Source: Bacterioplanoides sp. SCSIO 12839
GTDB lineage: Bacteria > Pseudomonadota > Gammaproteobacteria > Pseudomonadales > Oceanobacteraceae
Assembly: GCF_024397975.1 (NCBI RefSeq)
Contig: NZ_CP073745.1
Coordinates: 3,622,501-3,686,500, forward strand
DNA length: 64,000 nucleotides
Reading direction: 5' to 3'
The position numbers and the translations under genes were made by a program. The notes under the pieces were generated by a model. The model did no database searches, was not told the origin of the DNA, and worked only from the letters and a program-made list of their open reading frames with translations. Below, piece after piece: positions 46,101 through 53,913 of the stretch. Each line of letters starts with the position of its first letter. Position 1 is the first letter of the stretch.

Positions 46101-47759
46101 ATGCGCGTAACTCAATCTCTCTCGATTTGGTTATTGGCTCTTCTTCTCTCTATTGCAGGTCCGTTACAAGCTCAAACAGAAAGCATTGAACCGACCGATG
46201 TATCAGGCAATAACGAGCTTGAGCTACTGGCACAACAGTTACCCAGTGCCAACTATAAGAAAAAAGCAAATATTATTGAGCAGATGTCTGCGATATCTGA
46301 CGAAAAAACACTGACGCTACTCCAGGCAATGCTGGATTCAGAGCTTTATTATCGAAAATCCGACAAGTTATTGGTGTTGGTCGAATCCTTTAAATCCGAA
46401 CAGGGCATTAAACAGGCCTTTGGTGACCAGCCTGTTGAAAATATCGGCAAACGTAAATTCAAAAAAATTGGCGTAAATAATAAAATTCGCCGTCAGTTAC
46501 GTTCGGCGATTGCGTTAATTCAGATTTCATCCGGCAATGATGAGCAACGCTTTAATGCTGCACAAAATCTGTTAAAAGCACCGGATTCAATCGCGTCTGA
46601 AGAACTGAGAAAACTGATTAAGGCTGAAGAAAGGCAAAAAGTTTCTGAGGTTTTATTGCTGTCTCAGGCATTACAGAACCTGAACAGTGCTGACGCCGAT
46701 ATCCGATTGCAAGCAATTAACGCGTTAGATCGTTCGTTATATTCCGAAGTGCGTGTGGCGCTGAGTAAATTTGCTGATGGCTTCTCTGAAGAGCAACAGA
46801 AAAGCCGCGCTGATGAATATCAGCTGGCCACTAAAACCATCGAAAATATTGATCAGTTATTAAAACTGAACAGCTATGCTGAAAATCTGTATTTTGGCCT
46901 GTCTCTGGGCGCAGTACTGCTGTTGGCCGCCATTGGTCTGGCCATTACCTTTGGGGTGATGGGCGTGATTAATATGGCCCATGGTGAAATGATTATGCTG
47001 GGTGCGTATACCACCTATGTGGTGCAACAGTTAATGCCGAATTCCATTGGTATGTCATTGGTCGTTGCGATTCCGGCTGCATTTTTAGTGAGTGGCTTAG
47101 TGGGCGTGTTAATTGAGCGCTCGGTAATTCGCCATTTATACGGCCGTCCATTAGAAACCTTGCTGGCAACCTTTGGTATCAGCCTGATTTTACAGCAAGC
47201 GGTACGTTCTATTTTTGGCCCATTAAACCGCGATGTCACAACGCCGGACTGGATGGCTGGCACCTTTATGATCAATCCAGCATTGGAACTTACCTTTAAC
47301 CGTTTATACATCATTATTTTCAGCTTATTGGTGCTGGCGGCTTTGGCGCTGGTGTTAAAACGAACCTTATTTGGTTTACAGATGCGTGCTGTGACCATGA
47401 ATCGTCCGATGGCAAATTCTATGGGGATTCGTACCGGTTGGGTCGATGCGCTGACCTTTGGTTTAGGCTCCGGTATTGCGGGCATTGCTGGTGTGGCATT
47501 AAGCCAGTTAACCAATGTTGGTCCGAACCTGGGACAGGCTTATATCATCGACTCCTTTATGGTGGTGGTATTTGGTGGCGTCGGTAATTTATGGGGCACT
47601 CTGGTTGCTGCCATGTCTTTGGGTGTAGCGAATAAATTCTTCGAACCACTGGCCGGTGCAGTATTAGCAAAAATTCTGGTACTGGTATTTATTATTTTAT
47701 TTATTCAGAAACGACCACGAGGGCTGTTTGCTCTGAAAGGTCGTGCGGTTGAAGGTTGA
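46101..47759 (+). CDS. urtB: Urea ABC transporter permease UrtB
   Basis: A 552-residue inner-membrane permease. Start at ATG 46101 with AAAAGGGA upstream gives a signal peptide (LSIWLLALLLSIAGPLQAQT). An exported helical domain of about 240 residues follows (HEAT-like helices around DADIRLQAINALDRS). The LivH-type permease proper (about 265-552) includes LAAIGLAITFGVMGVINMAHGEMIMLGAY and the ATPase-contact segment MGIRTGWVDALTFGLGSGIAG. The long N-terminal extension is found in proteobacterial UrtB and its role is unclear. Confidence 0.92.
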   Translation: MRVTQSLSIWLLALLLSIAGPLQAQTESIEPTDVSGNNELELLAQQLPSANYKKKANIIEQMSAISDEKTLTLLQAMLDSELYYRKSDKLLVLVESFKSEQGIKQAFGDQPVENIGKRKFKKIGVNNKIRRQLRSAIALIQISSGNDEQRFNAAQNLLKAPDSIASEELRKLIKAEERQKVSEVLLLSQALQNLNSADADIRLQAINALDRSLYSEVRVALSKFADGFSEEQQKSRADEYQLATKTIENIDQLLKLNSYAENLYFGLSLGAVLLLAAIGLAITFGVMGVINMAHGEMIMLGAYTTYVVQQLMPNSIGMSLVVAIPAAFLVSGLVGVLIERSVIRHLYGRPLETLLATFGISLILQQAVRSIFGPLNRDVTTPDWMAGTFMINPALELTFNRLYIIIFSLLVLAALALVLKRTLFGLQMRAVTMNRPMANSMGIRTGWVDALTFGLGSGIAGIAGVALSQLTNVGPNLGQAYIIDSFMVVVFGGVGNLWGTLVAAMSLGVANKFFEPLAGAVLAKILVLVFIILFIQKRPRGLFALKGRAVEG

Positions 47760-47796
47760 TATATTCACTTTAAGTTAACACCGTTGAATATTTCAG

Positions 47797-47905
47797 TCTG
47801 ACTGTATTGGAGTTTTATAAGCAGGCCTTTTTTGCAGGGATGCAAAAAGGGAGTCTACAGGGATGTATTTACGACGTCCTGCGTTAAAACTGCAATGCAG
47901 TCAGG
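47797..47905. repeat. Family-1 intergenic palindromic element, copy 12
   Basis: Outer arms TCTGACTGTATTGGAGTTTT and AAAACTGCAATGCAGTCAGG complementary with few mismatches. Closing stem GCAGG/CCTGC, apical TTTTTTG-CAGGGATG-CAAAAA, conserved GAGTCTACAGGGATGTATTT. Between urtB and urtC; open reading frames here spuriously extend urtC upstream. Confidence 0.82.
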
Positions 47906-47922
47906 CGATAAAGGAAATCTTT

Positions 47923-49095
47923 ATGAAAGATATAAAACTTGGGCCAATCACTTCATTATTGGCTAACGACAAAGCCGGGCAGCGATTGGTTATTGCTATT
48001 CTGGCACTGGCGATCATTGTTCCCTTCTGCAATCTGGTATTTCCGGAAGGGTCCATTTTTCACATCTCCACCTACACCATGACATTACTGGGCAAATACC
48101 TGTGTTATGCCCTGTTAGCGCTGGCGGTGGATTTAATCTGGGGCTACTGCGGTATTCTCAGCCTGGGGCATGGCGCTTTTTTTGCCCTGGGTGGTTATGC
48201 CATGGGCATGTACCTGATGCGCCAGATTGGTGATCGTGGTGTTTACGGTAATCCGGAACTTCCCGACTTTATGGTGTTTTTGAACTGGACCGAATTGCCT
48301 TGGTACTGGTTTGGTTTTGATCAGTTCTGGTTTGCCGCCATTATGATTCTGGCTGCGCCGGGCATTCTGGCGTTTGTTTTTGGTGCGCTGGCTTTCCGCT
48401 CCCGCGTAACCGGGGTGTATTTATCCATTATTACTCAGGCTCTAACCTATGCCTTAATGCTGGCCTTCTTCCGAAATGATATGGGTTTTGGCGGCAATAA
48501 TGGCTTAACCGACTTTAAAGATATTCTGGGCTTTGACCTGCAATCAGACTCGACTCGTGCGGCATTATTTATTGCTTCGGCGCTGGCGTTAATTCTGGGT
48601 TATTTAATCAGTCGCTTTATTGTTGACTCTAAACTGGGCCGTGTTCTGGTTGCTATTCGCGATGCTGAAAGCCGTACCCGCTTTATTGGCTATCGGGTTG
48701 AGCACTACAAACTCTTTGTTTTTGTGGTGTCTGCCATGCTGGCCGGTGTGGCCGGTGCTTTGTATGTTCCTCAGGTGGGCATTATTAATCCAGGTGAATT
48801 TGCTCCGATTTTATCCATTGAGATGATTATTTGGGTAGCGGTGGGTGGCCGTGGCACCTTATACGGTGCTGTGATTGGTGCCTTTATTGTGAACTACGCC
48901 AAAACCTATTTTACCGGTGCATTTGCTGAGTTGTGGTTATTCCTGTTGGGTGGCTTGTTTGTGTTATCCACCTTATATCTGCCAAAAGGTGTGGTGGGTT
49001 TAGTACAACAAATCAAAGAAAAACGGGCAGCAAAACAATTAAGCGATGACGCTGCCGATGATATTCCGGTAATTCCTCAAGGAGGTAACTCATGA
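47923..49095 (+). CDS. urtC: Urea ABC transporter permease UrtC
   Basis: A 390-residue LivM-type permease with about nine to ten membrane segments. YALLALAVDLIWGYCGILSLGHGAFFALGGYAMGMYLM is a hallmark of UrtC, as is RDAESRTRFIGYRVEHYKLFVFVVSAMLAGVAGALY (EAA-like ATPase contact). The ATG at 47923 has AAGGAA upstream; an upstream in-frame start at 47863 lies within a repeat element and is rejected. The stop overlaps urtD by 4 bp (ATGA). Confidence 0.94.
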   Translation: MKDIKLGPITSLLANDKAGQRLVIAILALAIIVPFCNLVFPEGSIFHISTYTMTLLGKYLCYALLALAVDLIWGYCGILSLGHGAFFALGGYAMGMYLMRQIGDRGVYGNPELPDFMVFLNWTELPWYWFGFDQFWFAAIMILAAPGILAFVFGALAFRSRVTGVYLSIITQALTYALMLAFFRNDMGFGGNNGLTDFKDILGFDLQSDSTRAALFIASALALILGYLISRFIVDSKLGRVLVAIRDAESRTRFIGYRVEHYKLFVFVVSAMLAGVAGALYVPQVGIINPGEFAPILSIEMIIWVAVGGRGTLYGAVIGAFIVNYAKTYFTGAFAELWLFLLGGLFVLSTLYLPKGVVGLVQQIKEKRAAKQLSDDAADDIPVIPQGGNS

Positions 49096-49856
49096 GTCAG
49101 GCACCTCTGCATATTGAAAATCCATCAGTCTTGTATCTGGATGGTGTTACCGTCAGTTTTGATGGTTTTAAAGCTTTAAACTCATTGTCTTTATTAATTG
49201 AGCCGGGAGAAATGCGCGCCATTATTGGCCCGAATGGTGCCGGTAAAACCACCATGATGGATGTGATTACCGGCAAAACCAAACCCGATGAAGGCACCTT
49301 GTTATTTAACAATCATCACGATCTGACCCAATACGATGAAGCCGCGGTAGCGAACTTAGGTATTGGTCGGAAATTCCAGAAACCGAGTGTCATCGAAAGC
49401 TTAACAATTTTTGAAAATCTGGAAATGTCGTTAAAAGGTGGTCGTTCTGTCTGGCAGGCATTACGCCATAAATTATCGTCAGCACAAAAGAACAAACTGG
49501 ATGAAATTCTGGGCATGATTGATCTGGGCGATCAATTGCACAATCTGGCGGGCAATTTATCCCATGGTCAAAAACAATGGTTAGAAATTGGCATGTTGTT
49601 GGGCCAGGAGCCGGAGCTGTTATTAATTGACGAACCCGCTGCGGGTATGACCGATGAAGAAACCATGAAAACCGCTGAACTGTTTAAAGAGCTGGCGAAA
49701 AGCCATTCACTGATGGTGGTGGAACACGATATGGACTTTATTGATGCGCTGGATTGTCGGGTGACGGTACTCAATGAAGGTAGCGTGCTCGCAGAAGGAT
49801 CATTAGCCTCAGTTAAGGCCAATGACGAGGTTATTGAAAAGTACCTGGGTCGGTAA
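49092..49856 (+). CDS. urtD: Urea ABC transporter ATPase UrtD
   Basis: A 254-residue LivG-type ATPase. Walker A GPNGAGKTT, signature NLSHGQKQWLEIG (LSHGQ variant usual in UrtD), Walker B LLLIDEPAAGM and switch histidine in MVVEHDMDFI. ATGA overlap with urtC. Hydrolyses ATP to power urea import with UrtE. Confidence 0.95.
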   Translation: MSQAPLHIENPSVLYLDGVTVSFDGFKALNSLSLLIEPGEMRAIIGPNGAGKTTMMDVITGKTKPDEGTLLFNNHHDLTQYDEAAVANLGIGRKFQKPSVIESLTIFENLEMSLKGGRSVWQALRHKLSSAQKNKLDEILGMIDLGDQLHNLAGNLSHGQKQWLEIGMLLGQEPELLLIDEPAAGMTDEETMKTAELFKELAKSHSLMVVEHDMDFIDALDCRVTVLNEGSVLAEGSLASVKANDEVIEKYLGR

Positions 49857-49858
49857 TA

Positions 49859-49976
49859 AAGCTATTTGCATTGCTGCTACGTTGTTAAAAATTGATTCAA
49901 AATACTCATTTATGATTTATAAACTCCGTCTTTTCATCAATTTTTGCCTCGTATCAGCTGCTTCAATAACGCTTTA
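49859..49976. repeat. Family-2 MITE-like intergenic element, copy 3
   Basis: About 118 bp; inner arms AAAAATTGAT and ATCAATTTTT differ from copies 1 and 2 but stay complementary. Loop with AATACTCATTTATGATTTAT. It fills the urtD-urtE gap. Confidence 0.78.
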
Positions 49977-49997
49977 TCAGAATTGAGATTAAGAATT

Positions 49998-50696
49998 ATG
50001 TTACGAGTCAACCAATTAAACGTCGCCTACGGAGCCAGTCAGGCGTTATACGATGTCAGCCTGCAGGCTGAAATTGGCAAAGTCACTTGTGTGTTAGGGC
50101 GTAATGGGGTCGGTAAAACCACCTTAATGAAAGCTTTATCCGGGCAACTGGATACCATGAACGGTCAGATTCGCTGGATCGATGGCCAGCTTGATGGACT
50201 ATCCCCGGCAGATCGGGCGCGTCAGGGCATTGCCTACGTGCCTCAGGGGCGCGATATCTTTGCTCAGCTGACGGTGGAAGAAAACTTACAAACCGCGTTT
50301 TCAGCGTTGCCGCGCAATCAGCGTCATATCGACCCGGAAATATTTTCACTATTTCCGGTGTTACAACAAATGTTGAAGCGCCGTGGTGGTGACTTATCCG
50401 GTGGTCAGCAACAGCAGCTGGCCATTGCCCGGGCGTTATTACTGCGCCCTAAGTTGCTGATTCTGGATGAACCGACTGAAGGCATTCAACCGTCGATCAT
50501 TAAAGATATTCAGCGGGTAATTGAACTGCTGCGGGATCGTGGCGAAATGGCCATTGTGTTGGTCGAACAATATCTCGACTTTGCTGCTGAGCTGGCGGAT
50601 GAGTTTATTATTCTGGAGCGTGGCCGCGTGGTGGCCTCCGGCGCAGGCCATGAATTAAAAACGTCTGAACAGGCCCGCGAACTGCTGGCGATTTGA
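49998..50696 (+). CDS. urtE: Urea ABC transporter ATPase UrtE
   Basis: A 232-residue LivF-type ATPase. Walker A GRNGVGKTT, signature LSGGQQQQLAIA, Walker B LLILDEPTEGIQPS, and VLVEQYLDFA in place of the usual EH switch, as normal for UrtE. The ATG at 49998 gives the correct N-terminus (MLRVNQLNVAYGASQALYDVSL); the frame runs back into the family-2 repeat and should be trimmed. Last gene of urtABCDE; it is convergent with ubiK. Confidence 0.95.
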   Translation: MLRVNQLNVAYGASQALYDVSLQAEIGKVTCVLGRNGVGKTTLMKALSGQLDTMNGQIRWIDGQLDGLSPADRARQGIAYVPQGRDIFAQLTVEENLQTAFSALPRNQRHIDPEIFSLFPVLQQMLKRRGGDLSGGQQQQLAIARALLLRPKLLILDEPTEGIQPSIIKDIQRVIELLRDRGEMAIVLVEQYLDFAAELADEFIILERGRVVASGAGHELKTSEQARELLAI

Positions 50697-50724
50697 TTTA
50701 ATACAAACCGCCAGAAAACAGGCT

Positions 50725-50964
50725 TTAATCGGCTTTCTTCTCTAACTCAGCTAAGCGCTGCTCCAGCTCAACCAATTGAGCCTGGGTGCGGCGCAGCACT
50801 TCTAACTGCACATCAAACTCTTCGCGAGTCACCAGATTAGCATTCGTCAGCATGGACTGAAGCTGCCCTCGCATCAGTAATTTCATATCTTCCGGAATGC
50901 CCGGTGTTGGTAACTTCTCCAGAAACTCATCAGCCATTTGTTTGATTTGGGCAGGGTTAATCAT
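50725..50964 (-). CDS. ubiK: Ubiquinone biosynthesis accessory factor UbiK
   Basis: A 79-residue helical protein of the YqiC/BMFP family: MINPAQIKQMADEFLEKLPTP at the N-terminus, then a coiled coil (about 50-79, REEFDVQLEVLRRTQAQLVELEQRLAELEKK) that drives trimerisation. UbiK assists the UbiJ-associated late steps of ubiquinone synthesis. Separated from the nitrogen genes by function and strand, with the large intergenic region 50965-51310 upstream. Confidence 0.88.
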   Translation of the reverse strand: MINPAQIKQMADEFLEKLPTPGIPEDMKLLMRGQLQSMLTNANLVTREEFDVQLEVLRRTQAQLVELEQRLAELEKKAD

Positions 50965-51128
50965 GTCAGATTCTCAATCATTCTTTAATTTTGACCCATA
51001 TTGTACCAGTGAATCACATTTATCAGCATACACAACGCTTACCGCCCCATTAAAAGGCCACCCGGCGACCCGTGTATTTTTTTAGTGCACACACCAGCAA
51101 GCAGACGCTCCAATTTAGTGCTCAATTA

Positions 51129-51142
51129 TGGTGCATGCACCA
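51129..51142. promoter_or_regulatory. NtrC-like palindrome upstream of barrel gene
   Basis: Perfect 14-bp palindrome TGGTGCATGCACCA. It contains GGTGCA and TGCACC, the two halves of an NtrC site in back-to-back orientation. GTGCAC at about 51085 and AGTGC at 51116 add half-sites. It lies about 75 bp upstream of the sigma-54 element. Confidence 0.5.
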
Positions 51143-51215
51143 AGATGAAATCACTTTTCTTTGCAAATTCGCTAAACCTGATCGTAAGAGTCTGTTTTTC
51201 TGCGGTTTTTAAAAG

Positions 51216-51232
51216 TTGGCACACCCGCTGCT
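51216..51232 (+). promoter_or_regulatory. Sigma-54 promoter of barrel-glnK-amtB
   Basis: TTGGCACACCCGCTGCT: the -24 block TTGGCAC is perfect, GG (51218-51219), 10 nt, GC (51230-51231). Transcription expected near 51243, about 68 nt before the ATG. Confidence 0.85.
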
Positions 51233-51310
51233 AATAGCTAATCACAGAATTAAAACGGTGCATCTGCATCGATCAATAAAGTTTGAAAATAACTGCGAAG
51301 GAAAAGAACG

Positions 51311-51976
51311 ATGAAAAAATTAACTCAAGCAATTGCTCTGGCTGGTGTAATGACTGCAGCAGCTGTACCAGCGGTACAAGCAGAAGTTGAAGTATCTGCA
51401 TCCGCAGCAGTAGCGAATATGTACCTGTGGCGTGGTCAGGATCTGGGTAACGGCGCTGCTGCTGTTTCTGGTGATCTGACTGTTAGCTCTGGTGGTGCTT
51501 ATGCCGGTGTTTGGACTTCATCTGGTGATACAGAACTGGGCCAGGAATACGACCTGTACTTGGGTTACGGTGGCGAAGCTGGTGACTTCAGCTATGACGT
51601 AAGCGCATGGACTTATGTTTATTCTGGTGATGATGCCGTTAATGGCCGTGGCAACACCTTTGAGACTTCAGACCTGATCATCTCTGGTGCATACGGCCCA
51701 GTATCTGCTTCTTACTACTATGTATTGGCTGGTAACGATGACTACAGCTACTTCACTTTAGGTGCAGAAGCAGGTGCCTTCTCTGCAACTCTGGGTCAGG
51801 CTGACGACGGTGATGAAGATTACACTCACCTGGACTTGAGCTATGCCTATAACGACAACATCTCTTTCACTTTGAGTAAAGTGGTCGATCAATCTCTGGA
51901 CATTGATGAAGATGCCGGTGCTGTTGATGAAGATACTAAAGTAGTTGTGTCTTATAGCCTGCCTATTGAGCTGTAA
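51311..51976 (+). CDS. Outer-membrane barrel protein of the Gcw_chp (TIGR02001) type
   Basis: A 221-residue exported protein. Signal peptide MKKLTQAIALAGVMTAAAVPA..VQAE. The mature start with ANMYLWRGQDLGNGAAAVSGDL and alternating aromatic/acidic beta-strands (YDLYLGYGG, YDVSAWTYVYSGD, ASYYYVLAGND) are as I recall for the Gcw_chp family of unknown function. Strongly biased codon use suggests high expression. The sigma-54/NtrC-like region and glnK-amtB downstream imply induction under nitrogen limitation; an outer-membrane channel for ammonium or small N compounds is a reasonable but unproven guess. Confidence 0.75.
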   Translation: MKKLTQAIALAGVMTAAAVPAVQAEVEVSASAAVANMYLWRGQDLGNGAAAVSGDLTVSSGGAYAGVWTSSGDTELGQEYDLYLGYGGEAGDFSYDVSAWTYVYSGDDAVNGRGNTFETSDLIISGAYGPVSASYYYVLAGNDDYSYFTLGAEAGAFSATLGQADDGDEDYTHLDLSYAYNDNISFTLSKVVDQSLDIDEDAGAVDEDTKVVVSYSLPIEL

Positions 51977-51984
51977 AAAGCATA

Positions 51985-52014
51985 CAATGGCCCGTGCCCC
52001 CGCATGGGCCATTG
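51985..52014 (+). promoter_or_regulatory. Intercistronic hairpin between barrel gene and glnK
   Basis: Stem CAATGGCCC (51985-51993) / GGGCCATTG (52006-52014), loop of 12 nt, no T tract. It may stabilise the barrel mRNA end or partly attenuate transcription into glnK-amtB. Confidence 0.5.
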
Positions 52015-52024
52015 ATCACACTGA

Positions 52025-52396
<372 letters not shown>

Positions 52397-52464
52397 TTCT
52401 CTCACTGAGAGCACTGTTTTAAGAACATCGAATAGCATCTAAAGCCTAATGCGGGGGGCTTAGC

Positions 52465-53745
52465 ATGGAACAAAATCTGAATCATATTTATGAACTGCAA
52501 TACGCCATGGACACCTTTTATTTTCTGGTGTGTGGCGCATTGGTAATGTGGATGGCGGCTGGTTTCGCTATGTTAGAAGCGGGCCTGGTTCGCTCTAAAA
52601 ACACCACAGAAATTCTGACTAAAAACGTCGCTCTGTTTGCGATTTCGTGCACCATGTACCTGGTATGTGGTTATGAGTTTATGTACGGCGGCGGTTTCTT
52701 CTTAAGCGGCACTGACAGTGTTGCAAGCATGACTGACGAAGCTGTAGCAGGCGTACTGGCCGCTTCTCATGAAGCTGGTTTCGGTGGTGACTCTGTTTAC
52801 TCTGGCGCTTCTGACTTCTTCTTCCAGGTAGTATTCGTAGCAACGGCCATGTCGATTGTTTCTGGTGCAGTTGCTGAGCGTATGAAGCTGTGGGCTTTCC
52901 TGGCATTCGCAGTAGTAATGACCGGTGTTATCTACCCAATGGAAGGTAGCTGGACCTGGAATGGCGATGCAGTATTTGGTTTGTACGAGCTGAGCTACTC
53001 TGACTACGCGGGTTCCGGTATTGTTCACATGGCAGGTGCTGCAGCCGCTCTGGCCGGTGTATTACTGTTAGGTCCACGTAAAGGTAAATACGGCCCGAAT
53101 GGTGAAGCACGTGCAATTCCTGGTGCAAACCTGCCTCTGGCAACCCTGGGTATGTTCATCCTGTGGATGGGTTGGTTCGGTTTCAACGGTGGTTCTACTC
53201 TGAAACTGGGTGGCATTGCGGTAGCTAACGAAGTGGCCAGCGTATTCCTGAACACTAACGCAGCTGCTGCTGGTGGCCTGATCGCCGCTCTGATTACTGC
53301 TTACGTTCTGTTCCGTAAGGCGGATCTGACCATGGCTCTGAACGGTGCACTGGCTGGTCTGGTTGCGATCACGGCTGAGCCTGCTGATCCAAGCCCATTC
53401 CTGGCAACCATCATTGGTGCTATCGGTGGTATTGTGGTTGTGTTCTCTATCCTGACTCTGGACAAGCTGAAAATTGATGATCCGGTAGGTGCTATCTCTG
53501 TACACGGTGTTGTAGGCATCTGGGGTATCTTCGCGGTACTGCTGTCAGACGCTGATGCAACCTTCATGGGTCAGCTGGTCGGTATGTTAACTATCTTCGT
53601 ATGGGTATTCGTAACTTCTCTGATCGTATGGAGCATCATCAAAGTTGTGATGGGTCTGCGTGTTACTGAAGAAGAAGAGTACGAAGGTGTGGATCTGTCT
53701 GAGTGTGGTATGGAAGCATACCCAGAGTTCACTGCTTCTAAGTAA
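52465..53745 (+). CDS. amtB: Ammonium transporter AmtB
   Basis: A 426-residue Amt/Rh/Mep channel with eleven predicted membrane helices. MAAGFAMLEAGLVRSKNT, FFFQVVFVATAMSIVSGAVAER, IVHMAGAAAALAG (first pore-type His), WFGFNGGSTL and ISVHGVVGIWG (second His) are canonical. The cytoplasmic tail ends EEEEYEGVDLSECGMEAYPEF, where GlnK docks. There is no separate signal peptide; the N-terminus enters helix 1 after about 17 residues. Co-transcribed with glnK from the upstream sigma-54 promoter. Confidence 0.96.
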   Translation: MEQNLNHIYELQYAMDTFYFLVCGALVMWMAAGFAMLEAGLVRSKNTTEILTKNVALFAISCTMYLVCGYEFMYGGGFFLSGTDSVASMTDEAVAGVLAASHEAGFGGDSVYSGASDFFFQVVFVATAMSIVSGAVAERMKLWAFLAFAVVMTGVIYPMEGSWTWNGDAVFGLYELSYSDYAGSGIVHMAGAAAALAGVLLLGPRKGKYGPNGEARAIPGANLPLATLGMFILWMGWFGFNGGSTLKLGGIAVANEVASVFLNTNAAAAGGLIAALITAYVLFRKADLTMALNGALAGLVAITAEPADPSPFLATIIGAIGGIVVVFSILTLDKLKIDDPVGAISVHGVVGIWGIFAVLLSDADATFMGQLVGMLTIFVWVFVTSLIVWSIIKVVMGLRVTEEEEYEGVDLSECGMEAYPEFTASK

Positions 53746-53783
53746 TCTGAAGCAGCCTCAACTCAACAGCATCTTAGCTGATT

Positions 53784-53816
53784 AAAAACCGCCCTGATTT
53801 ATCAGGGCGGTTTTTG
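53784..53816 (+). terminator. Rho-independent terminator after amtB
   Basis: Nearly perfect AAAAACCGCCCTGAT (53784-53798) / ATCAGGGCGGTTTTT (53801-53815), 15-bp arms with T run; functional on both strands. Confidence 0.9.
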
Positions 53817-53847
53817 CCGTTTTAAACCAGGCTGAAATTCCCCGCAC

Positions 53848-53883
53848 AAAAAAGCCAGTTGAGAGATCAACTGGCTTTTTTGT
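53848..53883 (-). terminator. Terminator of first OmpA-family gene
   Basis: AAAAAAGCCAGTTGA-GAGA-TCAACTGGCTTTTTT perfect stem, 31 bp before the stop of the minus-strand gene; the symmetric A/T flanks make it bidirectional. Confidence 0.88.
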
Positions 53884-53913
53884 ATTTATCGTATTGAACG
53901 ATCAATCGCGTTG

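Noticed and set aside
47863-47922. Upstream extension of urtC
   Set aside because: The extra 20 codons lie in the palindromic element; the ATG at 47923 has a good ribosome binding site and family-like N-terminus.
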